From Schizochytrium sp. TIO01 (taxonomy: Eukaryota > Sar > Bigyra > Thraustochytrida > Thraustochytriidae), in the NCBI GenBank assembly GCA_004764695.1, contig SMSO01000033.1:2309001-2373000 (forward strand): a DNA stretch of 64,000 bases, in the 5' to 3' direction. The position numbers were made by a program, and so were the translations under genes. Positions 54,401 to 60,467 of the stretch are shown here, piece by piece. Every line of letters starts with the position of its first letter. The first letter of the stretch is position 1. Under the pieces are notes generated by a model, which worked only from the letters and a program-made list of their open reading frames with translations, was not told the origin of the DNA and did no database searches.

Positions 54401-57400
54401 AGCTACAATTGAAACTCTTGACCTTGAATATGGAACTATGGTTGGCGACATGCTTGTCGGTACCGCATTTTTATCATACGCTGGCCCTTTTCCGGAGCGG
54501 TACCGAAAACTACTTATTGATAGCGAATGGCTTCCTTCGTTAGTTGAGGCTGCAGCAGGTGAAGAAATCCCAGTTAGGGAAGGTTTTAAAGCTGCTGATG
54601 TCGTTACATCAGCTGCAGATTTGGCCGCCTGGCGATACGATGGCTTGTCGCAAGACCCCGTGTCTACAGAGAATGCAGCGCTCATTTTGAATGGACGCGG
54701 CTGGCCCATCATCATTGATCCCCAAATGCAAGCTCTGCCTTGGTTAAAAACCTGGGCCAAGCGCCTCGGAAAATGCCATTGTATCCACCAAAACAATTTA
54801 GAGCTTTTAAAGGAGTTAAGCAAGGCGATGTCAAGTGGAGAGACACTCATTATTGAGAACGTAAGCCTGCCGATTTCTCGCGACTTATTACCTTTAATTT
54901 TCCGCGAGATAATCATGCGCGGCCCACAGCAGATGATTCGGATAGGAGAGAACGAAGTCGAGCTTCATTCCAATTTTCGTCTCATGCTTCATTTCGGAGT
55001 TGCACACCCAATTCTCCCAGCAGATATTTTGTCGATGTGCCCTCTTGTAAACTTTACTGTGTCCCGACAAGGGCTGCAAGACCACTTACTTGCCTTGACT
55101 ACTCGGAAAGAGCATCGAGAGTTGTCAGAACAGAGTGTAAAACTGAGTCAGCTGGAGAAAAAGCTTGCTGTACAACGCAATGAACTTGAAGACGCAATTT
55201 TGGTGTCTCTTGCTGATGCTGAAGGTGACGTTTGTGCAGATGTGGATCTCATTAATAATCTTGAACGGTCAAAGAAGCGACTTGCTTCTATTGCACATAT
55301 GGCGAATACTACTGAAGAGTGCTGGCAGCATATCCAAAACTTCTTTGAAAAGTACCGTTCTGTCGCACAACGAGGGTCTCTGTTATTCTCAACGATGAAT
55401 GCAATGTATAAGCTTCATCCCAGCTACCAATATTCTCTAAACTCTTTTGTGAGCATGTTCATCCGTGGCATTGATTTGGTAACCAAACCACCTGCTGAGC
55501 AAGAGCAAACCACCATGGTTGATCGTCTTCGTGCGTCAGTGCGCAACAGTGTTGTAACAACTCGCTTTCGTTGGGATGAGGACACCCTTGTTGCTAGTAC
55601 ACGACAGCTTGCCGAGGGCCTGCAAAGTGATGATGTAGTGGGGAACCTTGATACAATTCAACAGGTATTAAATGGCATCAATATGTCGGATGGTGAGGTG
55701 GAAGAACGTTGTGTTGTGCTCAAACGATCCATCACCAACATGGTATTCTGTTACCTTCAATATGGTCTCTTTGCAAAGGATTCTTTAACGATCGCGACAC
55801 AGATTTGCTTTCAAATTCTACTTGAGGATGGTGAGTTGGATAGTAAAGACCTACTTTCCCTCATTACATGCAAGTCAATGCCAAACGTTGGATCAATGGG
55901 TCCATTATCAAGTTGGATGCCAGCCGAAGTATGGGCGCGCATCAAAGCGCTTGAGAGTAGCGTTGGCTTACAGACTATCGGTGATGATGTGATGTCTGAC
56001 TCTGATGAATGGCGTGATTGGTACGCATCCTTGCTTCCTGAGGAAAAGAAACTGCCGGGTGATTTAGGAGAGCTAAATGAGTTCAAACGTTTGCTAATTT
56101 TTCTAGCTATAAGACCAGATAGACTCTGCAATCGAGTATCGGAATTTGTTTGCAATACATTAGGACCTGTCTTTGTTGATCGATTTATTGGATTCGATTT
56201 AGACGCAATTTTCCAAACATCATCTCCATCTGCACCGATACTTTTGGTATCCTTACCAGGATCAGATCCTATGGAAATCGTTGCACGTCTTGGTGCTGCG
56301 ATGAATCGAAGACCCGGTGACGCGGAACGCTTCATAATTCATAACCTCCCCCTTCAAAATTTAGATCTTGTCGAAACGTCCATTCGAGACTGTGCAGAAC
56401 AGGGGCATTGGGTGATGATACAAAATATCCATCTTGCAAGTTCATGGCTGTTCAAATTAGAGGTTTTGTTATCTGATTTGTCTAAATCTGCACATGAAGA
56501 CTTTCGTTGCTTTTTAGTCACGACTCCAGAAAGTTTTCATGATAGCCTTCCAGAGATGCTCGTCCAAGCTTGTGTTAAGGTAGTTTGGGAAACTGGGATT
56601 GACTTGAAGACGAACGTAGAACTTGCGTGGATGAACTTTCCCCAAGAATTTATTGACAACTGCCCTTCAAACCGGGTGACTTTTCAACAAGGACTTTTGA
56701 TTCTTTCGTTTCTACATGCGCAACTGCTTGGACGAAAAAAGTTTAGTACGCTTGGGTGGAGTGAATCATACGAGTTTGGAGAGATTGAAATTCAGCATGC
56801 GGCTAAAGCACTACAAAAGGCTGTGTCAACGGCATCCTCTAGTGAGAATATTAAATGGGAGGAACTTCGATACATCATTGGAAATCTAATATATGGTTCT
56901 CAAATGAATAATTATGGGGATCTTCGGGTCGTGGCAACGCATGTCAACTCTCTATTCCAAAGCTCGCTTGTCACTGAAAGTTCCAAAGGTAAACCAGAGC
57001 TTGCTCCCCGCTATTTGGCCCCTGAGCCTGGGCTTCCGCATAAGCATGTTTTAGCACATATTCGGAAAGCTTGGCCTTCGGAGTCCCCAGAAACGTATGG
57101 TTTGAAAAATTATATAGATCGCCCGTATTGGGTGGCACGCCAAAAAGCTCTTTGTAATGATCTTCGTCGGTTGAGTGGCATTGACGAGCAATCACAAGGG
57201 CAAATAGACCGCCAGGGGAAATTAAGAATGCTCGTCAAAATATTGCTTGAAAAGTGCCCTGGGCCGTTCGCCTTTGTCGAAATTCGAGCAAAAGCAGAAC
57301 CTCTCATTTCTGATAGTCCAAAGGCTCCTCTAATTCTAGTTGCTCTTCAAGAGATCGAATTGATGAATACCCTCCTTGATTGCATAAGGGTGACTTTGGA

Positions 57401-58259
57401 GGAGCTTCAAAAAGCCCTTGAAGGAGCATATGATATGACAAATGATATGTTTCAAGTTTCAGAAGCTTTATTGAAGCAAGAAATTCCTCGGAATGGAAAA
57501 TATTCCTGGCTCAAAGCTGCGTGGCCATCGAGCAAACCATTGGATGGCTGGTTCGAGGACGTTGTTAAACACGTAGAGCAGCTCCGAGTTTGGACAGCTG
57601 AGTTTCAGTTGCCAAAGTCCTTGTGGCTTCCCGGTTTTTTAAAACCACTCGCCTTAATTACAGCAATACGCCAAGTGGTTGCTCGAAAGGAAGCAAAAGC
57701 TCTTCATGAGGTTAGACTTCAAGTGGACGTGACTACATGTCGAGATCCTGACAAACTGGTAAGCGGACCTCCTGATGACGGCCTGTTTCTTCATGGGCTT
57801 TTAATTGAAGGAGCAAGGTATTATCTTGGTGATGCTGAGGACGATGCGCTCGAAGAGCGGGAGTACTTTGCTGACGAAGAGGAGCAAAATGGACAAGATT
57901 TTGTATCTGGTAACGATGAAGTTGACAATGATGAAGAGGAGGTTGGTCAAGGAAGCACTTCACATCAATACATGAGAGGAAAAATTCTTTGTGGAGGTTA
58001 CATTGTTCAAAGCGGACTCAAAGAACCGTATACTCAGATGCCTGTACTCCTGATCCGAGGGGTAGTAGGCGGGGAGCAAGACTCAAAATCACAGCAGCAC
58101 GAAGGATGGTCCAAATTCATCTGTCCTTTGTTGGCAACCAGCGGTCTTGACGATGACGAAGGTAAAGCAGTGCTACCACTACTTTGCGTGCCTCTCAGAT
58201 CAAGAGTACCACACGAAACATGGGATTTAGCCAAAGCTAGATTATTGCTTCGAAGTTAA
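45471..58259 (+). CDS. Kelch-type axonemal dynein heavy chain (outer-arm alpha-like) with degenerate AAA1
   Basis: A single 4262-residue ORF without introns. Acidic N-terminus (1-75); kelch beta-propeller at about 81-420 (repeated GGHTAS, FGGYGG, PRSGHSATV, GGW blades); IPT/TIG domain at about 421-524; filamin-type Ig repeat at about 531-645. The tail and linker follow, then the motor. AAA1 has GLEVVGKS (1446-1453) and FDQVDR (1497-1502). AAA2 P-loop GDPGIGKS (1732-1739), AAA3 GSPGVGKT (2072-2079) with LDDLN, AAA4 GIGGCGKKS (2425-2433). The stalk and microtubule-binding domain lie at about 2640-2970. AAA5, AAA6 and a C-terminal domain with an acidic insertion follow. The kelch-IPT-filamin head is what I recall for the Chlamydomonas outer-arm alpha chain, and the length is similar. 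It would move or brace outer arms on doublet microtubules. AAA1 lacks the usual catalytic residues. Confidence 0.93.
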   Translation: MDAHVETKLDNRDDGWDDAQKKTHSTEDNDSDNEDDNEDAETLILNMYEVKGDEDFLETSRSHVTEQVDENQVDEANMLTWRKGFVVGKSPTKRSGHTFTVLGTNAFLFGGCDAQSTAGPTGELWQLKMLGNFEWIRLDDQINKQGGVPLARWLHSACVYDKKFILYFGGFHSSKRRLNDLWMFDTITLQWSLLYEGYTGTPGIDEKISNLAPPPRGGHTASIIGDKMWVFGGYGGQGYSRKDFNDLFLLNLHEMEWEQLPQLKGVPPRPRSGHSATVVDSCIYIHGGWNAVEQLSDLSILDTRLNTWSTVETFMDPRWGHTSCPVEAIPYWKIFYFGGCTGNLVETKRAQGTLSSKVLILDTGTCVFDRPKVRGDMPCGRTDTTFGYDVKGSRLVMFGGWANQWLDDIYTLDVGCIVGPPYAILGIFPRQGPLTGGTEIMISGMDFVHDPKDPRIKVRFIAKGGHILDANGVFVNSETITCVSPNFDELLNGDLTADQLEVDVRIAIKDDSFTTTFQKYTFLSVTVAEQCLAFGPGLTSGGYPGAPTMFVIQANDVIGLLRSTGGDEFEIRIRNDDIAVLDATIEDNEDGSYAVDFTIPAAGEYTIEIEYTGRFVDETGQKYNTGKSGHIRGSPFTVYFDENAAKSSNKMNGPLVREAIERRFQYTKKLVSATRVQLLKSISPGYAIELAADIKAVIAVKEKLFQVEAERAEIELSLDVTERVALHLAENYGVKSEKRVQDVAKVREEWKSILDGQPNLIAQSNAALRPHVIAHGEKTKDQLLEYEASVISYEETVKRRPCFKWNTGPEGALSSLVETVEIYEARLEKHEDMKKLAKLFEFPELVHGATTVMERISKLLEHAQEMWEVASDALIFVDESKGTLWRKVKPDVLEDEARKRLKIVKALPRDLRESNAYLGLEQEVKNFVLTCPLIAQLGNKAMRIRHWEELQSTIGQSFAGPHENKNLRLGEVLDLGLHNFAAQVESIANRAGKEAKVEAAMTKIERAWSTLQFLEEERVDLDDAPPRIFLSEEDLQLLEADQLTVDAMANSPYMKPFEDAYTTAEGLKGKGVKYWKTALGNIVKIVGFLEHIQQTWAYLGSLFLLSEEVKIALPNDAKRFVALDTDVRKFLEDAVKIKIVLKFCTTPKLAENMEEIHEQLEICKKSLGDFLATKRSAFPRLYFASENQVLDILTKGSDPKHILSHISKIFPQMSTLQTENDTYASHWFSSDRLERGAFDKPVILKGKVEEYLRDVWISSQQSVKVNLEKSIVRYKTQQRKDWVIHKAEKDYAFDLLQISLMVCNVVSTQEMEGVFSAFKSGNRSAMQDYAAKVRQQLMDISKVSRSKNLCKNDRRRISAIVSYDIHSRDLVEDFISNDVTSAASFEWKKHLKQYPDGKTEICDAILQYGFEYVGNYPRLVRTPRTDQVLISAARTLKLQLGGIFTGLEVVGKSEMMRELASTMGSFCYVYNCTPELDFRSIGNLLTGAAAAGAWIAFDQVDRLTQEVLSSLAWQLKHMCDARQSKQSVFRNHSGVEIELMSNFVVLASLRGSGSSLVQTRCPQAFKTYMRPTSLAIPHTKVICEALLAGEGFLEYSELANKLFELFEAGKTYLPHREYYDWTLRSLKSVISAAGTARQAETDDTVIESKTVLQVLHTHIMARLATADTPVMRSILEDLFPKIVSIAKVDPDLDMAVKEACAARELWPEQHFLSRIVDLDELLKLRQAVILLGDPGIGKSECWKTLQRAHQMLKRKTIVKTVYTKAQSIEQLYGFLTPSKNEWRDGILSRILRDIANNSDHTTPKWLVLDGEHDSEWTDSMSTLFGEDRFLTVSSAERIAMKEDTHMIFEMSTLAHASPAAASRTGILYFSNDQGAQWRSLVAAWIQRKEWEDHVKEAITILFETYLPVTLAEVQRSYRSHVKMYNTHLVSGVLHLLDAIISAEEERLTDTPDDVKEATRAIEPSFVYCVVWGIGMPLINLGGTDYRREFSAWWKTTFKNVKFPSRDTVFDYFLNVPTGKFDLWKNSPNFATVSVDVSTIPIHDIIIPTPETTRASYWLERLVAMEHPTLLMGSPGVGKTSLIRGSLRELDLSEQIPLSMNLDYFSTAATFQARLELALEKKSANSWGPPGDETQLVVFLDDLNLPQADKFGSQEVLAYLRQQIETGQVYDRSTLATKQIQGCQYLACMSHTSASNPVDARLLRHFVLFSIELPDVESLQSIYQTILGSHLENFDDGVKALGSGLVEGAIGLHLDVSNKMRASISAPHYNVSLRHLTSVFQGLLMAQPNEFTEPAKMIQLWVHESDRVYGDRLVSEVDMLKYRDLLQSQVKRRFPTANLAKYFGVDNSEPLIFCHFASEESSQDEDPPYAIVEAYDDLIPGLESALAEYNETKSKLDIFFFDEVIDHLCRVSRILQCQRNHGLLVGIGGCGKKSLVRLASYVAACQLYQLPITSGFSFQDFKEELKGLFMQSGINRTRTVLLLPEGDIIDERFLVYLADLISTGSKIEELFVPEEREAIAQSVQSKAKLVGRGSDLSSCFHFFEDAVRDHLHCLFCMDPRAGSFASWIRKFPTLMSCSVIDWFRPYPDRSLRHVARIILEDMDFDSKEVYLGVQTFMTSSYRSACKLAEQYTDTEKHLIHLPIKCYVENLRSFKARLVIAQAANRQKKVRLESVAEKMKEADHLVATLEEIIRAQSADADEKTMLASAQAEEVARDAAVVEKESEIVSREQAKVDEISAEADAIRADSRAEFDKAEPLIKEALDAYDLLTKKDLGECKAMSAAPKGIDDVFCAVLILLAGVDPRIKLNKNGKPKSLTWDNCKKELLGNINEFLNQLKLFKDAVEDFRVPKINWANVRPILNLQQFNAEAIEQKNKAAGSLATWVEKMVAYYDAILCVEPKRQLLEEVDGKLAKATQILDKAKAKVGELEIRLTKLREELEKLAQSRDEAIASLKLSQLKLELARRLTTALSSETERWAATIETLDLEYGTMVGDMLVGTAFLSYAGPFPERYRKLLIDSEWLPSLVEAAAGEEIPVREGFKAADVVTSAADLAAWRYDGLSQDPVSTENAALILNGRGWPIIIDPQMQALPWLKTWAKRLGKCHCIHQNNLELLKELSKAMSSGETLIIENVSLPISRDLLPLIFREIIMRGPQQMIRIGENEVELHSNFRLMLHFGVAHPILPADILSMCPLVNFTVSRQGLQDHLLALTTRKEHRELSEQSVKLSQLEKKLAVQRNELEDAILVSLADAEGDVCADVDLINNLERSKKRLASIAHMANTTEECWQHIQNFFEKYRSVAQRGSLLFSTMNAMYKLHPSYQYSLNSFVSMFIRGIDLVTKPPAEQEQTTMVDRLRASVRNSVVTTRFRWDEDTLVASTRQLAEGLQSDDVVGNLDTIQQVLNGINMSDGEVEERCVVLKRSITNMVFCYLQYGLFAKDSLTIATQICFQILLEDGELDSKDLLSLITCKSMPNVGSMGPLSSWMPAEVWARIKALESSVGLQTIGDDVMSDSDEWRDWYASLLPEEKKLPGDLGELNEFKRLLIFLAIRPDRLCNRVSEFVCNTLGPVFVDRFIGFDLDAIFQTSSPSAPILLVSLPGSDPMEIVARLGAAMNRRPGDAERFIIHNLPLQNLDLVETSIRDCAEQGHWVMIQNIHLASSWLFKLEVLLSDLSKSAHEDFRCFLVTTPESFHDSLPEMLVQACVKVVWETGIDLKTNVELAWMNFPQEFIDNCPSNRVTFQQGLLILSFLHAQLLGRKKFSTLGWSESYEFGEIEIQHAAKALQKAVSTASSSENIKWEELRYIIGNLIYGSQMNNYGDLRVVATHVNSLFQSSLVTESSKGKPELAPRYLAPEPGLPHKHVLAHIRKAWPSESPETYGLKNYIDRPYWVARQKALCNDLRRLSGIDEQSQGQIDRQGKLRMLVKILLEKCPGPFAFVEIRAKAEPLISDSPKAPLILVALQEIELMNTLLDCIRVTLEELQKALEGAYDMTNDMFQVSEALLKQEIPRNGKYSWLKAAWPSSKPLDGWFEDVVKHVEQLRVWTAEFQLPKSLWLPGFLKPLALITAIRQVVARKEAKALHEVRLQVDVTTCRDPDKLVSGPPDDGLFLHGLLIEGARYYLGDAEDDALEEREYFADEEEQNGQDFVSGNDEVDNDEEEVGQGSTSHQYMRGKILCGGYIVQSGLKEPYTQMPVLLIRGVVGGEQDSKSQQHEGWSKFICPLLATSGLDDDEGKAVLPLLCVPLRSRVPHETWDLAKARLLLRS

Positions 58260-58325
58260 AGAGGATGTGAATGCCGCATTTTTATTGCTTTCTCAAACTA
58301 CAGCGGGCGCATTCTCATATAATTT

Positions 58326-60467
58326 TTATTTCCCCTTCGGAATCTCGATTGAAATTGAGCCTTGACGAATCGCTTTATGAAAAAGGACGCGATTCAGTTC
58401 TTGCTTCATATGCGCATCTGAAGGAAGAGGTTTGGACCATAGGAGATCAATAGCTGTTTCATCATCGATGACGCTTCCAGTAATCAAAACCAGCACACAG
58501 TTCGGGCAGGTTTCCCGTATACGATGTGTAAAGGTAGAATCAGAGAGATCTAGCAGAATAATATGAAATGATGTTTCTTGTGCCTTGAGAAGTGCATCCT
58601 GTTCGGTGCTTGCAGTTTGCACAGACATGTTTGTTCCGAGACGATTGATCGTACGTACAACCATACTTGTAGTTGTGGAGTTATTGGATACAACCAAAAC
58701 ATCCAGTTTTGTTGGGAGGGGAAGAACAGAGTTCAGCAATGCAGCGACGTCGTTAGGTTTTGCTGGGAGTGGTTTAAGTACAAAACGGTCAGCACCAGCA
58801 AGAAGATGCTCCTTGGACATGTCGTTTGCCGAGCAACCAATTATAGCACCAGCATACCCCTGCTCACGAAGCTTACGAATAGTCTCCTCTCCGGTCATTG
58901 GCACACGAAGAGGATCTGGCATATAATGGTCCATAATGATAAGATCGTAATCGGTCTGAGCGGCTTTCGTTAAAGCTTCCTCTCCACTGCTTGCTTGATC
59001 AAATTCCCATCCACGTGCTACGCGCTTGAGCATACGTGAGACAATCATACGAACCATTTTGTCATCATCAACGTGGAGAACTTTTGCTCGCGCTCGGAAG
59101 GGCTTCAGGTTTGGGTTTTGTGCTGATGCTGCAGCAGGATCTGGTACAGTTTCTGGAAGAGGGAGAGAGATTTGAAAGCGCGCTCCCGGACATCCCTCTA
59201 CGCCAGACTGAAACGTTGGATCCAAATGGATGGAGCCATCCATCTTTTCGGCAAGAAGCTTGGCTAACGCAAGTCCAACTCCAGTTCCTTGTCTCATAGT
59301 ATCCAAGGTTTCTTGGTATTTTTGAAAGAGATGGTCACATTCATCAGGGGCAATGCCAGGTCCCGAATCCTCCACAATAACATGGATCCACTTTGGATGG
59401 TCTTTGTCCCGTATAACGCGGAGACGCAAGAATCCCTTTGAAACGAATCGAAGGGCATTCTGGGCAACGTTATTGACCAGCTGTAACAAGCGAGCCCGGT
59501 CAGCTTGAACCCAAAAGTCAACAGGACAATCCAATTCTATGCTCACCCCATTATTTACATTTCGTATGAGTCCTTCTTTAACTGGCTCAAGAATATCTTG
59601 GCGCATACAGGTAGGGCCAGTGCGGAGCTCGAGTAGTCCCACAGAGAAACGATTTAAATCAAGGAGGTTGCGAAGCATCTCATCAATGAACCCAAGGCTT
59701 ACATTCATAGTTTGCAAATCATCGAGAACTCCCGTGAGCGTGTTAGGAAATAAAGGGTTTTGCGGTTTGATGCCACTGCCACTGTTTTTGTCTGGAGCGT
59801 TGCTTCGATTGATTTCTTTGTTAACGGCTGCTTGAACAAAAGATATCGCGGAGCAACATACTGAGAGGGGATTGCGAATTTCGTGAGCAATGAATTCATT
59901 CAAAGCTCTCTCAGCACCCATAGCTGCAAGAAGTGCTGTGTATCGTTCTGTAATGGCAGCGTCAGCCGTCATCGTTGCTCTTTTTGCCCGGGACTGCATC
60001 ACGGAAAGATAAAATAAAGCTATAAGAACAAAGCAAACCGCAAAAAGCGCCCCTGCGGCGATACCTGCGCCGAACCCAACGCCCACACCACCTCCAATAC
60101 CAGCAACTACAAATGCCACAGCCACCATGATGCGTTCTTGTGTAAGCCAAAACCATCGGCTGCGTTTCAGGGTTGCTGTGGATGTGGTTTCTGCATCCTT
60201 TTGACGTTCATTTGCGATAAAAATCGGTACATCATCATTGCCTAGGCCTTGGCTAGACCCAGAATAGTATCCCTTGCTCGAGCCACCATTTACGCTTGGC
60301 CTTGGTGTAGCAGCAACACTACTTAGATCGAGTCCATCAAAATTTGTTGCCAAAAATATACCTTTCCCGCTGTTGCTACCACTGGTGCTCCCTGCTGGGT
60401 TTGGAGATGTGCACGCCCTTGGCTCAGATACCAAATCTTTGGCAGAAGACATGGTCGGGGATGCCAT
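58326..60467 (-). CDS. Membrane hybrid histidine kinase with two receiver domains
   Basis: The protein has 713 residues. A Ser/Gly-rich N-terminus (1-105), then a hydrophobic Gly/Ala-rich segment at 113-155 that fits two membrane spans with almost no loop. The HisKA H-box FIAHEIRNPL puts the phospho-His at 195. The ATPase domain has the N-box NNVAQNALRF (332-341), G1 EDSGPGI (366-372) and G2 GTGVGLAL (394-401). Receiver 1 (about 461-583) is complete: acidic DDD (467-469), Asp513 in IIMDHYMPD, Lys565. Receiver 2 (about 588-700) keeps Asp640 and Lys679 but lacks the acidic pair (VVSNN). No extracellular or PAS sensor is visible, so the input is unknown. The stop lies 66 bp from the convergent dynein stop. 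Confidence 0.92.
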   Translation of the reverse strand: MASPTMSSAKDLVSEPRACTSPNPAGSTSGSNSGKGIFLATNFDGLDLSSVAATPRPSVNGGSSKGYYSGSSQGLGNDDVPIFIANERQKDAETTSTATLKRSRWFWLTQERIMVAVAFVVAGIGGGVGVGFGAGIAAGALFAVCFVLIALFYLSVMQSRAKRATMTADAAITERYTALLAAMGAERALNEFIAHEIRNPLSVCCSAISFVQAAVNKEINRSNAPDKNSGSGIKPQNPLFPNTLTGVLDDLQTMNVSLGFIDEMLRNLLDLNRFSVGLLELRTGPTCMRQDILEPVKEGLIRNVNNGVSIELDCPVDFWVQADRARLLQLVNNVAQNALRFVSKGFLRLRVIRDKDHPKWIHVIVEDSGPGIAPDECDHLFQKYQETLDTMRQGTGVGLALAKLLAEKMDGSIHLDPTFQSGVEGCPGARFQISLPLPETVPDPAAASAQNPNLKPFRARAKVLHVDDDKMVRMIVSRMLKRVARGWEFDQASSGEEALTKAAQTDYDLIIMDHYMPDPLRVPMTGEETIRKLREQGYAGAIIGCSANDMSKEHLLAGADRFVLKPLPAKPNDVAALLNSVLPLPTKLDVLVVSNNSTTTSMVVRTINRLGTNMSVQTASTEQDALLKAQETSFHIILLDLSDSTFTHRIRETCPNCVLVLITGSVIDDETAIDLLWSKPLPSDAHMKQELNRVLFHKAIRQGSISIEIPKGK

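Noticed and set aside
46411-57963. Many short antisense ORFs inside the dynein gene
   Set aside because: They are shadows of a long, strongly conserved coding frame and show no motifs of their own.
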